Source of the DNA: Herbinix sp.
GTDB lineage: Bacteria; Bacillota; Clostridia; Lachnospirales; Lachnospiraceae
Direction of reading: 5' to 3'
Assembly (NCBI GenBank): GCA_029238935.1
Contig: JAQZBN010000026.1
Coordinates: 1 to 64,000 of the forward strand
DNA: 64,000 bases
Below are positions 10,465-20,382 of this stretch, in pieces (the first letter of the stretch is position 1; each line of letters opens with the position of its first letter). The position numbers were made by a program, and so were the translations under genes. The notes beneath the pieces are model-generated. The model had not been told where the DNA came from and did not search any database. It saw only the letters and a program-made list of their open reading frames with translations.

Positions 10465-11601
10465 ATGAAATCAATTGGATATCTGATATTTGCGATGGTT
10501 TATTATATCTGCCACCTTTTCCCGGTCAAAGCAAAAAAAGTTATGTGCATCATGACCCATGATGATGGAGAAGGAAGTAATGTCAGTATCGTTGCCAAGG
10601 CACTAAAGGAAGCAAAGAGGGGATTTACCTTAACTTATATAACCAAGAGCGAAACGATGGCTGTAAAGAGCCTGACAGGACTGAAAAAGGTAATCTCTTT
10701 TTTCTTGTTTAAACCGTATGAACTGGCCACGTCAGAATATATCCTGCTGGACAACGTTTTTTTACCCTTAGCTTATGTAAATAGGAGAAAGAAAGTTAAG
10801 ATCATTCAACTATGGCATGGAACCGGAACAATAAAAAAGTTTGGACAGGATGTCAATACCGGTAAGTTAAAAAGTCTGGAACAGAGAGCAAATAAAAATA
10901 TAACTCATCTGATTGTGAATTCACCCGCGGTTAAAAAATTATATGCAGGAGCTTTTGGTATTGAAGAGGATAAAGTGTATCCAATCGGTATGCCAAAGAC
11001 GGACGAACTCTTACAAAGAATTCAACGGGCAGAACAATTACAGAAAAATAAAGACAAAGAACAAATTTATCAAAAATATAACATCCCTGCAGATAAAAAA
11101 TTAGTGCTATATGCACCTACCTTTCGGGATCAAGAAGTGAAGAACCCAAAGGTAGCAAAGCAGTTAGAGGAGATTGAGAGGGAACTCAGTGAGGAATATT
11201 ATTTAGGGTTAAGATTGCATCCCCATGTTGCAGAGTCCTTTCAAAATAACACTCTTAATAGTAGAGTATGTCAATTGTCCTATGAAACAGATTTAAATTC
11301 ACTACTTATGGCTTCAGACGTATTGATTACTGACTATTCCTCCATATTGTTTGATTATTCCCTGACGGAACGACCTATGGTATTTTATGCTTATGATCTA
11401 GAAGAGTTTTCTGAGAATGGACGAGGCTTCTATGAAGATTATATCAGATATATTCCAGGACCGGTTGCACATACGGGAGAAGAAGTGGCAGAAATACTGA
11501 ATGAACATAGGTTAGACAGTAATCAGGTGAAAGCATTCAAAGAAACATATTTTTATTACTTGGATGGGAAAGCTACGAAGCGGTTAATTGATTTAATGTA
11601 A
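10465..11601 (+). CDS. CDP-glycerol glycerophosphotransferase family protein
   Basis: QLWHGTGTIKKFG, APTFRDQE, ITDYSSILFDYSL. Confidence 0.9.
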   Translation: MKSIGYLIFAMVYYICHLFPVKAKKVMCIMTHDDGEGSNVSIVAKALKEAKRGFTLTYITKSETMAVKSLTGLKKVISFFLFKPYELATSEYILLDNVFLPLAYVNRRKKVKIIQLWHGTGTIKKFGQDVNTGKLKSLEQRANKNITHLIVNSPAVKKLYAGAFGIEEDKVYPIGMPKTDELLQRIQRAEQLQKNKDKEQIYQKYNIPADKKLVLYAPTFRDQEVKNPKVAKQLEEIERELSEEYYLGLRLHPHVAESFQNNTLNSRVCQLSYETDLNSLLMASDVLITDYSSILFDYSLTERPMVFYAYDLEEFSENGRGFYEDYIRYIPGPVAHTGEEVAEILNEHRLDSNQVKAFKETYFYYLDGKATKRLIDLM

Positions 11602-11614
11602 GCTACTAATAAAG

Positions 11615-11698
11615 AAGGCTGTTGCCAAAACATTTCTTTATCAAACACTTGAGTACTCAAGATGGATTGAATATAAGAGATGTTTGGCAACAGCCTTT
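11615..11698. terminator. Bidirectional terminator between convergent genes
   Basis: AAGGCTGTTGCCAAA...TTTGGCAACAGCCTT with flanking A/T-rich tracts. Confidence 0.75.
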
Positions 11699-11706
11699 TA
11701 TATAAT

Positions 11707-12738
11707 TTATTTACTTGTTCGAATTCCTTCGATATAAGTGGAATAATCTTGTACCGTTTTTGTTGTTGTATAATTTGTACTTTCAAATAAAAACTCATGC
11801 AATTTAACTACATTAGCTTGTAAATCGATGGGGAACACATAGGAGACTTTTTTATAAGTGTGAGCATCCTTTTCGAAGGGAAAACCAGTCTCATCCACGA
11901 TATTATAAGAAAGAACATCCTTTGCAAGACCAATTAACTCCAAAGAATTTAGATTAGTATATACTTGAGGAAAGATTTCATCAATCAGTGAAGTCATGGT
12001 TGCAAGATCTGCCTTCTTAGCTTTCTCGAAGATTTTGCTAAGAACAATTCTCTGACGCTCCGTACGTTTAAAGTCACCACCAGCGGTATAACGAATTCTT
12101 GCATAAGCAGTAGCCTGTGTACCATTGACTAACTGAGTACCGGATGAAGCAAGACCTTTTACATCGGTACCGTTAATGCGATTTAGTTCTCTTACATAAC
12201 CATTCAGTGTTTTTAATTCTTCATCGGTAACGTCAATCGTAATACCACCTAATTCATCTATAACATTTACGACGGCTTGGAAGTTAACTGTTACGTATTC
12301 TTTGATATCCAAATCAAAATTAGTATTGATCGTACTTAATGCGAGAGAGTAACCACCTTTAAAATAGGCTGCATTGATTTTGTCATAACCTTCATTTGGG
12401 ATATTAACATAGGTATCACGGTAGATAGATGCTAGTTTGATATCCTTGGTTTTGTTATTGATACTTACAATAATAATGGTATCACTATGAGTACTATCCT
12501 CAAGAGCATTCTGCCTTGAGTCGACACCAAATACAACAATATTTCGATATCCTTCCAGTTGTGGGTTGTCCAGATCATCATTTTGCTGGATTTGCTTATC
12601 ATCGTCATTGTCGTAGTTGATACTTTTAAAAGTATCAAAAATTTTAACTCCAATAAATAGCATAATTACTACAACAACTTCTATTAATAAGATACGAAAT
12701 AGTCTTCCCTGCTTTTTCTTTTTTCTTTTCTCTTTCAT
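11707..12738 (-). CDS. LytR-CpsA-Psr (LCP) family wall glycopolymer ligase
   Basis: N-terminal TM; FGVDSR, SDTIIIVSIN, SIYRDTYVNIP, TAYARIRYTAGGDFKRTERQR. Confidence 0.93.
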   Translation of the reverse strand: MKEKRKKKKQGRLFRILLIEVVVVIMLFIGVKIFDTFKSINYDNDDDKQIQQNDDLDNPQLEGYRNIVVFGVDSRQNALEDSTHSDTIIIVSINNKTKDIKLASIYRDTYVNIPNEGYDKINAAYFKGGYSLALSTINTNFDLDIKEYVTVNFQAVVNVIDELGGITIDVTDEELKTLNGYVRELNRINGTDVKGLASSGTQLVNGTQATAYARIRYTAGGDFKRTERQRIVLSKIFEKAKKADLATMTSLIDEIFPQVYTNLNSLELIGLAKDVLSYNIVDETGFPFEKDAHTYKKVSYVFPIDLQANVVKLHEFLFESTNYTTTKTVQDYSTYIEGIRTSK

Positions 12739-12784
12739 TATGATTGCTCCTGCCTTAAGATGCTGGTAATGTCACAAGTAGTTG

Positions 12785-14209
12785 TCAATATGCGTTTTTG
12801 TTGATAAAACCCTTGAATATGGTCAAGAATAATATCTTGATATCAAGTCCTAACGTCCAATTTTCGATGTAATATAAATCGTGATCGATACGCTTACGTA
12901 TGGAAGTGTCTCCGCGATAACCGTTTATTTGTGCCCATCCGGTTAATCCTGGACATACTTGATGTTTAATCATATATCTTGGAATTTCTTCTTTAAATTT
13001 ATCAACAAAGAAGGGGCGTTCCGGTCTTGGACCTACTAAACTCATATCACCCTTTAAAACATTGAATAATTGAGGAAGCTCATCGATGCTAGTCTTACGA
13101 ATAAACTTGCCAATTCCTGTAACTCGAGGATCTTTATTGGTTGTCCATGCTTTTTTCTCGGTACCTTCTGTTTGAACTTCCATCGAACGGAATTTATACA
13201 TTTTGAATTCTTGATTATGTTTACCAATTCTTATCTGTGAGAATATAATTGGTCCTTTGGAAGTAAACTTAATCAAAATAGCTACAATGATCATCGGAAG
13301 TGCGAAAATCAGTAAAGCAAAAATTGCTCCGAAGATATCTACAACCCGCTTAATTATTTTATTAAAGGTATTACTCAGTGGAACATTACGAATATTAATA
13401 ACAGGAAGACCATTCAAATCTTCAATGTAGGGAAGTGTGGGTATAAAATTATGGTAATCCGGTACAAATTTTGTATGGACACCGGATTTTTCACAGATTC
13501 CTACGATCTGTTCCAGCTTACTGTATTCATTAATACTCAGTGTAATAGCGATCTCATCCAGAACCATTTTTGATAAGAAAGCTTCCAAATGATAGACAGT
13601 ACCAATGACAGGAACTTTCTTGTACATGGTTCCGACTTCCATATTGTCGTCTAAGATCCCATGAATATAGTATCCCCATTGTGGATTAGCAAATATACGG
13701 TCAATGTAGCTTTCTGTAGCACGGCTGTATCCAACTAAAATTACATGTTTTAAATTATAGCCTCTTTTTCTTGCAGTACGAAGACTATAGGAAAGGATAT
13801 AGCGAAATAATATTGTTAGCAGGATATTTACGACATAAAATAAAGCAAGAAATGGACGGGAATAATTACTACTAACTTTTAAAAATGTTAAAATAAGAGT
13901 AAAGTATGCGATACCAAAGGAATTTGCTTTTACAACATTAAATATCTCTACTCGTTTACGTTTTCCTCTCTTGGGCATATAGAGCCCAGATAGATAATAG
14001 ATGATTAGGTAAACCGGCAATACATAAATCAAATTTCTTGCGTATACCGGGAGAGATAAAAATCGCTTATTCTCCAAAGTTAAAAGAGCAATTTGTTTTA
14101 ATGGACTATAAAATCTTAAATAATACGATACAAGATAAGATATTACAATCACCAGGGCATCCAAGATAACATGGATCCGATTTAACATTTTTTGATTATC
14201 TTTAATCAT
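12785..14209 (-). CDS. Undecaprenyl-phosphate sugar phosphotransferase (WcaJ/WbaP-like)
   Basis: N-terminal TM helices; C-terminal bacterial sugar transferase KMYKFRSM...DELPQLFNVLKGDMSLVGPRPERP. Confidence 0.93.
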   Translation of the reverse strand: MIKDNQKMLNRIHVILDALVIVISYLVSYYLRFYSPLKQIALLTLENKRFLSLPVYARNLIYVLPVYLIIYYLSGLYMPKRGKRKRVEIFNVVKANSFGIAYFTLILTFLKVSSNYSRPFLALFYVVNILLTILFRYILSYSLRTARKRGYNLKHVILVGYSRATESYIDRIFANPQWGYYIHGILDDNMEVGTMYKKVPVIGTVYHLEAFLSKMVLDEIAITLSINEYSKLEQIVGICEKSGVHTKFVPDYHNFIPTLPYIEDLNGLPVINIRNVPLSNTFNKIIKRVVDIFGAIFALLIFALPMIIVAILIKFTSKGPIIFSQIRIGKHNQEFKMYKFRSMEVQTEGTEKKAWTTNKDPRVTGIGKFIRKTSIDELPQLFNVLKGDMSLVGPRPERPFFVDKFKEEIPRYMIKHQVCPGLTGWAQINGYRGDTSIRKRIDHDLYYIENWTLGLDIKILFLTIFKGFINKNAY

Positions 14210-14460
14210 ATGAAATACCTACTTTTTATACAGTTGTTTTCAGGTGCAATGTCTCTACTATAATACATGATTAAATAAAAATCTACAATATAATTTTTAT
14301 TAATTTTTTACTTCAAACCTTAAGATTATTGAAAGAAATATGGAAAAGATATGTGAACGATTTTTTGAAAAATTTTCACAATCTAAACACAAAGTATTGT
14401 TACACTATTAATATAATCGAAATCAAAAGAAATATTAGATTACGGAAAGGGGAATTTGTT

Positions 14461-15981
14461 ATGTCAGATTTTGATAACGGTCAAAAGCCGGATTTGGGGC
14501 AGAACCCGGAATTACAATATAGAGAGAATGAGCAAGGAGGTATTTCGGGTTATCAGCAGGAGCCGGTGAAAAGACAACCGGAATATAATTTTTGGGCGGA
14601 GCGAATCTCTGACAATACTAAGGATAACGGATCCGCTAATCCAAGTTGGGGATATCAAAGCGGATATCAAAATGGATATCAAAACTATACTTATAATCCA
14701 AATCAAACAATCAATGTTCAAGATAGTAAAAAGCCAAGAAAAAAAGGTCCGTTTCGTTTTATTGCCAAAGCAGTAAGCTTTGGACTAATCGCTTGTGTAA
14801 CATTTTTAATTTTTCAAAGTGTTTATTATGTGGTTAATCCTGGTGCAAGAAAGTCTTCTTATGAAGCTGATCAGAATATCGGTGATATATTAAATATCGA
14901 TCCACCGGCGAAGGATGTACCTGAGGTAGAAAACACAAGTGTTTCTCCCGTAGAACTGACAGAACGTACCGTGATTACAAAGGTAGTAGAGAATACCATG
15001 CCAGCAATCGTATCAATCCGAGTTGCTTCAAAACAGGAATATAACTGGTTTGGCCAATCCTATGAGCAGGAAGTGGAAGGCAGCGGATCCGGAATTATAG
15101 TCGGTCAGGATGAGAAGGAACTTTTAATCGCAACAAATAACCATGTTGTAGAAGGTGCAGCTACCATAGCAGTCGATTTTATCGATGGAACCGAAGCAGA
15201 GGCTATTATTAAGGGTACCGATCCAATTGCCGATCTTGCAGTTGTTGCCATTGATATTTCTAAGATAAAAAAAGAGACATTAGATGCAATTACGGTTGCT
15301 AAGCTGGGGAATTCTGATGATGTAAGTGTTGGAGAGATGTCCATAGCAATTGGAAATGCACTTGGATACGGACAATCCGTAACGGTAGGTTATATCAGTG
15401 CAAAAGACAGAGATGTATCAGTTTCTGATGGTTATGAAACAAAGACAATGGTATTACTACAAACGGATGCAGCAATTAATCCTGGTAACAGTGGTGGCGC
15501 ATTATTAAATATCAAGGGAGAAGTTATAGGTATTAATACGATTAAATATGCATCAAATGATGTGGAAGGTATGGGGTATGCAATCCCTATCTCCAGAGCT
15601 ATTCCTATTATTGAGGAATTAAAGACCAGAGAAACCTTAAGTGCAGAGGAACAAGGTTATCTTGGTATTACAGGCAGTGATGTAACAGAAGATGTATCCG
15701 TTTCATATAACATGCCGATCGGTGTATTCGTATATGAAGCATCTCCAGGAGGAGCAGCAGATAAAGCAGGAATCAAGCAAGGAGATATCATAACAAAACT
15801 CAATGATATGGAGATTACATCAATTACACAATTAAAAGAAAAAGTAAATAGTATGAGAATTGGAACTGAAGTTAAGATAACCTTGATGCGTAATACAAAT
15901 GGATCTTATGAGGAACAAGAGATTACTGTTGTTTTAGGAGAAAGACCAAAGGTTAATACTGAAACATTACCAGAAAATTAA
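14461..15981 (+). CDS. HtrA/DegP-like membrane serine protease (trypsin-like + PDZ)
   Basis: NNHVVEGA, DLAVVAID, AINPGNSGGALLN, C-terminal PDZ; probable start ATG 14461 after ggaaagggg. Confidence 0.93.
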   Translation: MSDFDNGQKPDLGQNPELQYRENEQGGISGYQQEPVKRQPEYNFWAERISDNTKDNGSANPSWGYQSGYQNGYQNYTYNPNQTINVQDSKKPRKKGPFRFIAKAVSFGLIACVTFLIFQSVYYVVNPGARKSSYEADQNIGDILNIDPPAKDVPEVENTSVSPVELTERTVITKVVENTMPAIVSIRVASKQEYNWFGQSYEQEVEGSGSGIIVGQDEKELLIATNNHVVEGAATIAVDFIDGTEAEAIIKGTDPIADLAVVAIDISKIKKETLDAITVAKLGNSDDVSVGEMSIAIGNALGYGQSVTVGYISAKDRDVSVSDGYETKTMVLLQTDAAINPGNSGGALLNIKGEVIGINTIKYASNDVEGMGYAIPISRAIPIIEELKTRETLSAEEQGYLGITGSDVTEDVSVSYNMPIGVFVYEASPGGAADKAGIKQGDIITKLNDMEITSITQLKEKVNSMRIGTEVKITLMRNTNGSYEEQEITVVLGERPKVNTETLPEN

Positions 15982-16001
15982 AAATAGAAACGTCTTTCAT
16001 T

Positions 16002-16039
16002 GGACTTATCTGTAAGTTGACAAGCGAGCAGATAAGTCC
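16002..16039 (+). terminator. Intrinsic terminator after the HtrA gene
   Basis: GGACTTATCTG ... CAGATAAGTCC then TTTCTTTCT. Confidence 0.85.
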
Positions 16040-16158
16040 TTTCTTTCTACCATATTTTAATATAAGCTTTCAGATTCTTCTATTGTAGTATAAGATTATA
16101 TCAGTTATAATGTGAAATTATAAGTTACTATGGCGGTTTGGTATTAAGGAGGATACGG

Positions 16159-17583
16159 ATGAGTAATATGAATGATAATGATAAAGATAAGAATATAAAT
16201 ATAGAAGAAAAGCATGAACATAAAGGGGATTACGAGGACATCTGCTATATCTGCAGAAGACCGGAGAGCAAGGCTGGTAAGATGATCAAGATCCCTCAGA
16301 ATATTAGCATTTGTGCAGATTGTATGCAGAAGACTTTTGATACAATTAACAAAGGGGATAATCCTTATATGCAAATGATGGGGATGCCTCCGAATATGAT
16401 TAATTTATCTAATCTTCAGAATGAAATTCCTAAAACGCAAAAGATAAAGCGAAAAAGTAAGGAAGAAGAACAAGTGGCACAGGAACCATTCGAGCGGAAG
16501 AAAGTGCCCTCCCCTCATATAATAAAAGGACAGCTGGATGATTTTGTGATCGGTCAGGATCATGCAAAGAAAGTGATCTCTGTGGCAGTATACAATCATT
16601 ATAAGAGAATAAGTTCCTTAAAAGATGGTAGTTATGATATTGAAAAATCAAATATGCTGATGGTTGGACCTACCGGTAGTGGTAAGACTTATCTTGTAAA
16701 AACCTTAGCAAAACTCCTAGATGTTCCGTTAGCAATTACAGATGCGACCTCTTTGACAGAGGCAGGTTATATTGGAGACGATGTGGAAAGCGTATTATCG
16801 AAGCTTCTCCAGGCAGCGGACAATGATGTAGAAAAAGCGCAAAGAGGTATTGTATTTATTGATGAGATCGATAAAATAGCAAAAAAACGAAATACGAACA
16901 GCCGTGATGTCAGCGGGGAATCTGTGCAGCAAGGATTATTAAAATTACTGGAAGGAAGCGATGTTGAGGTTCCGGTTGGAGCTACATCAAAGAATGCAAT
17001 GGTTCCGCTTACAACAATGAATACCTCTAATATATTATTTATCTGCGGAGGAGCTTTTCCGGATCTGGATAAAATCATCAAGGCAAGACTAAATAAACAA
17101 TCCTCCATTGGGTTTAAAGCCGATCTTAAGGATAAGTATGATGAGGAACCAAATTTGTTGCAAAAAGTAACAGTAGAGGATTTGAGAGAATACGGTATGA
17201 TTCCTGAATTCTTGGGTAGATTACCAATTCTATTCTCCTTAGAAGGATTAACAAAAGAAATGCTCATTAAGGTATTAAAAGAACCAAAAAATGCAATCCT
17301 AAAACAGTACCAAAGATTGTTACTGCTTGACGAAGTGGATCTGCAATTTGATGATGAGGCATTGGAAGCGATTGCAGAAAAAGCCTTGGATAAAAAGACT
17401 GGTGCTAGAGCCTTGAGAGCGATTATTGAAGAATTCATGCTGGATGTTATGTATGAAATCCCTAAGGATGAGAATATCGGCAGAGTACTTATTACAAGAG
17501 AGTACATTGAAGGAAAAGGTGTTCCTGTCATAGAGATGAGAGGGAGCTTAAAAACTAAGCTGATTACAGAAGCCCAAATATAA
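16159..17583 (+). CDS. ClpX-like AAA+ unfoldase (divergent paralogue)
   Basis: Zinc finger CYIC...CADC; Walker A GPTGSGKT; pore loop GYIGDDVE; IGF loop QSSIGFKAD; no RKH motif. Confidence 0.9.
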   Translation: MSNMNDNDKDKNINIEEKHEHKGDYEDICYICRRPESKAGKMIKIPQNISICADCMQKTFDTINKGDNPYMQMMGMPPNMINLSNLQNEIPKTQKIKRKSKEEEQVAQEPFERKKVPSPHIIKGQLDDFVIGQDHAKKVISVAVYNHYKRISSLKDGSYDIEKSNMLMVGPTGSGKTYLVKTLAKLLDVPLAITDATSLTEAGYIGDDVESVLSKLLQAADNDVEKAQRGIVFIDEIDKIAKKRNTNSRDVSGESVQQGLLKLLEGSDVEVPVGATSKNAMVPLTTMNTSNILFICGGAFPDLDKIIKARLNKQSSIGFKADLKDKYDEEPNLLQKVTVEDLREYGMIPEFLGRLPILFSLEGLTKEMLIKVLKEPKNAILKQYQRLLLLDEVDLQFDDEALEAIAEKALDKKTGARALRAIIEEFMLDVMYEIPKDENIGRVLITREYIEGKGVPVIEMRGSLKTKLITEAQI

Positions 17584-17629
17584 GGGGGAATTCGTAGTTG
17601 GAGTAATCGCATTGGGGGAGGAATTTAGT

Positions 17630-17938
17630 ATGGGCAAGGTCGTTTCTTTGGTCAAGCATCTATTTAATAGGAAAGAACAGGACACGGATTATTTAGATGG
17701 GACAGAATTTGATAGTCAAGAGGAGCTGCTTTCGGAGACAGATCAAGAGGATCAGGAAAATTATTTTTGGCAAGAGGAAAATAAAGATCTTAAAGCTACT
17801 GGTGACACTGAGGAGGAAGACGAAGAATACGAGATTGTGGAACGGGAAATACTGCCCCAAAAGATTATCTGTCCCGATTGCGGGGGAATTACGCTGGAAG
17901 GTTTGGACTTTTGTGATAAATGCGGTGGTGAATTATAA
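17630..17938 (+). CDS. Small acidic protein with C-terminal zinc ribbon
   Basis: MGKVVSLVKHLF... acidic middle, CPDCGGITLEGLDFCDKCGGEL; RBS gggaggaa. Confidence 0.7.
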   Translation: MGKVVSLVKHLFNRKEQDTDYLDGTEFDSQEELLSETDQEDQENYFWQEENKDLKATGDTEEEDEEYEIVEREILPQKIICPDCGGITLEGLDFCDKCGGEL

Positions 17939-17957
17939 AAATTGCATAAATATTTTA

Positions 17958-17986
17958 TTGACAAAATAAATATTCAAGGTTATTAT
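17958..17986 (+). promoter_or_regulatory. Sigma-A type promoter for the liv operon
   Basis: TTGACA - 17 nt - TATTAT. Confidence 0.7.
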
Positions 17987-17997
17987 ATATGCAGAAC

Positions 17998-18057
17998 AAA
18001 GACGTTTGTATGCAGTGCAGAGACTTATTATTTTGGTCTTCTTAGCTAAACGTCTTT
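17998..18057 (+). other. Leader hairpin at the start of the liv transcript
   Basis: AAAGACGTTT ... AAACGTCTTT perfect 10-bp inverted repeat with inner AGAC/GTCT. Confidence 0.5.
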
Positions 18058-18129
18058 AAATTTTATCAACGGATACTCATACCAAGGGTACATATCATAA
18101 TGAGGATCCTAAAAACAGGAGGGAAATTT

Positions 18130-19308
18130 ATGAAAAAAAGCTTAAAAAAACTGTTAGGCTTAGGTTTAGTACTTTCCTTAGTGGTTGCATCTTTCGCAGC
18201 ATGTGGAACGAAAGATACTGGAAGTGACACTGAAGGTACGACAGGCAATGGTACAGAAGATTTCGATGATACTTTCTTAATTGGTGCAATTGGACCTCTT
18301 ACCGGTGGTGCAGCTTCTTATGGTACATCAGTGAAACAAGGTGCTGAAATTGCTATTGCGGAAATTAATGAAGCAGGTGGTGTAACTGTTGGTGATAAAC
18401 AGTTTAAATTAGAGATGAACTTCATGGATGATGAAGCAACTCCGGATAAAGCTGTTACCAGTTACAATGCTCTTATGGATGCTGGTGCAGATGCCATCCT
18501 TGGTACCGTTACCTCTGGCGCATGCTTGGGTATCATTGATTTAACTAGTGAAGATGGTATTTTACAATTAACACCATCCGGTTCCGCAAAAGACATTACA
18601 AAGTATGATAATACTTTCCGTCTTTGCTTTACCGATCCTGTTCAAGGTGTTACCATGGCGGATTTTGCAAAAGAATTAGGATACACAAAGTTTGCTGTTA
18701 TTTATAACAATTCTGATGAATATAGCACAGGAATGATGCAAGCTTTTGTTGATCAGGTTACTGTAAACGGAGGAACCGTTGTAGCAAGCGAGTCTTTCGT
18801 AAAGGATGACGTAGATTTTAATACACAATTAACAGCAATCAAAGCTACGGATGCGGAAGTTATCTTTGTTCCTGCTTATTACAATGATGCTGCTTATATC
18901 ACAACTCAGGCTGCTGAATTAGGAATGGATCTTCCTTTCCTTGGTGGTGACGGTTGGGACGGTGTTATAGCTCAAACCGTTGATACCTCAGTATTAGAAG
19001 GTGCTATCTTCATGAGTCCTTTCGTTGCTTCGGTTGAAGACCCTGCTGTTCAGGCTTTTGTAACTAAATATGAAGAATTATATAAAGCAACTCCAGACCA
19101 GTTTGCAGCTGATGGTTATGACAGTGTTTATGTAATTGCACAGGCTATGGAGAAAGCAGGAAGCACAGATAGTGCAGCTTTAATTTCAGCTATGACTCAG
19201 ATAGAGTTAAACGGTTTAACCGGTAAACTTACTTTCAATGCGGATGGCGAACCTAATAAGGGTGCTAAATTCGTAGAAATTAAAGACGGTAAATATGTAG
19301 AAAGATAA
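18130..19308 (+). CDS. livJ: Branched-chain amino acid ABC transporter substrate-binding lipoprotein
   Basis: Signal peptide with lipobox ASFAACG; Peripla_BP_6 fold (IGAIGPLTGGAASYG). Confidence 0.93.
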   Translation: MKKSLKKLLGLGLVLSLVVASFAACGTKDTGSDTEGTTGNGTEDFDDTFLIGAIGPLTGGAASYGTSVKQGAEIAIAEINEAGGVTVGDKQFKLEMNFMDDEATPDKAVTSYNALMDAGADAILGTVTSGACLGIIDLTSEDGILQLTPSGSAKDITKYDNTFRLCFTDPVQGVTMADFAKELGYTKFAVIYNNSDEYSTGMMQAFVDQVTVNGGTVVASESFVKDDVDFNTQLTAIKATDAEVIFVPAYYNDAAYITTQAAELGMDLPFLGGDGWDGVIAQTVDTSVLEGAIFMSPFVASVEDPAVQAFVTKYEELYKATPDQFAADGYDSVYVIAQAMEKAGSTDSAALISAMTQIELNGLTGKLTFNADGEPNKGAKFVEIKDGKYVER

Positions 19309-19349
19309 TCTTCTGGAAGATTTATTTCGATACGTATACTTTTACAATG

Positions 19350-19391
19350 ATAAGAACGGAAGGAGACTGCATGCCTCCTTTTCGTTCTTAT
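19350..19391 (+). terminator. Hairpin between livJ and livH (partial terminator/attenuator)
   Basis: ATAAGAACGgAAGGAG actgcatg CCTCCTTttCGTTCTTAT. Confidence 0.6.
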
Positions 19392-19490
19392 TTATGGCAA
19401 AAAAAAGTAGTTGCGAAGTTATTATTATGAAATTATAATAAGGTAATTAAACAAACCTGCCTTACAGGTCGAATAAATGAGGTGAAACAT

Positions 19491-20369
19491 ATGGTAAACA
19501 TTATTGAACAACTAATCAATGGATTGAGAACTGGGAGTATCTATGCATTAATCGCACTGGGATATTCCATGGTTTATGGAATTGCGAAAATGATTAATTT
19601 TGCCCATGGCGATATCATAATGGTAGGTGCTTATGCATTATATGTGTTCGTTGTTCTATTACACCTGCCTGTAATTGTGGCAGTGTTATTTACCATTGGG
19701 CTATGTGCATTATTGGGTATGATCATTGAAAGAATTGCTTACAAACCACTGAGAACAGCTCCCCCCCTTGCAGTATTAATCACTGCGATTGGTATCAGTT
19801 TCTTCCTACAGAATGCATCTCTTTTGATTTTTACAGCTAATCCGATTCCTTTTAAATCAATCGTAAATGTTGAAACAGTATTTATAGGAAAGGTTTCTAT
19901 CGCGGGAATCACAATTGTTACATTATTAGTTACTTTTGTATGTATGATTATTTTGACACTCTTTATCAATAAGACGAAAGCCGGCAGTGCGATGAGAGCC
20001 GTATCGGAGGATAAGGGTGCGGCACAATTAATGGGTATTAATGTGAATAGGACGATATCCATGACATTTGCAATAGGTTCTGCTCTGGCTGCGATCGCTG
20101 GTATCTTATACTTAAGTCAATATCAATCATTAAAGCCTACCATGGGTGCATTGCCAGGAATTAAAGCATTCGTAGCGGCAGTTCTTGGAGGTATCGGTAG
20201 CGTACCTGGAGCAATGCTTGGAGGTATCCTGCTAGGTATCATAGAGAGTATATCAAAAGCTTTTATTTCTTCAGAGCTTTCCGATGCAATTGTATTTGGT
20301 GTATTAATCTTAGTTCTCTTACTGAAGCCATCGGGCTTACTGGGTAAGAAACGTATTGAGAAAGTGTAG
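19491..20369 (+). CDS. livH: Branched-chain amino acid ABC transporter permease
   Basis: GLRTGSIYALIALGYSMVYGIAKMINFAHGD; probable ATG 19491. Confidence 0.93.
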   Translation: MVNIIEQLINGLRTGSIYALIALGYSMVYGIAKMINFAHGDIIMVGAYALYVFVVLLHLPVIVAVLFTIGLCALLGMIIERIAYKPLRTAPPLAVLITAIGISFFLQNASLLIFTANPIPFKSIVNVETVFIGKVSIAGITIVTLLVTFVCMIILTLFINKTKAGSAMRAVSEDKGAAQLMGINVNRTISMTFAIGSALAAIAGILYLSQYQSLKPTMGALPGIKAFVAAVLGGIGSVPGAMLGGILLGIIESISKAFISSELSDAIVFGVLILVLLLKPSGLLGKKRIEKV

Positions 20370-20382
20370 GTGACTTACGAAG

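Noticed and set aside
16767-17612. 281-aa minus-strand ORF
   Set aside because: Antisense shadow of the clpX-like gene, Ser/Leu-rich composition, no RBS.
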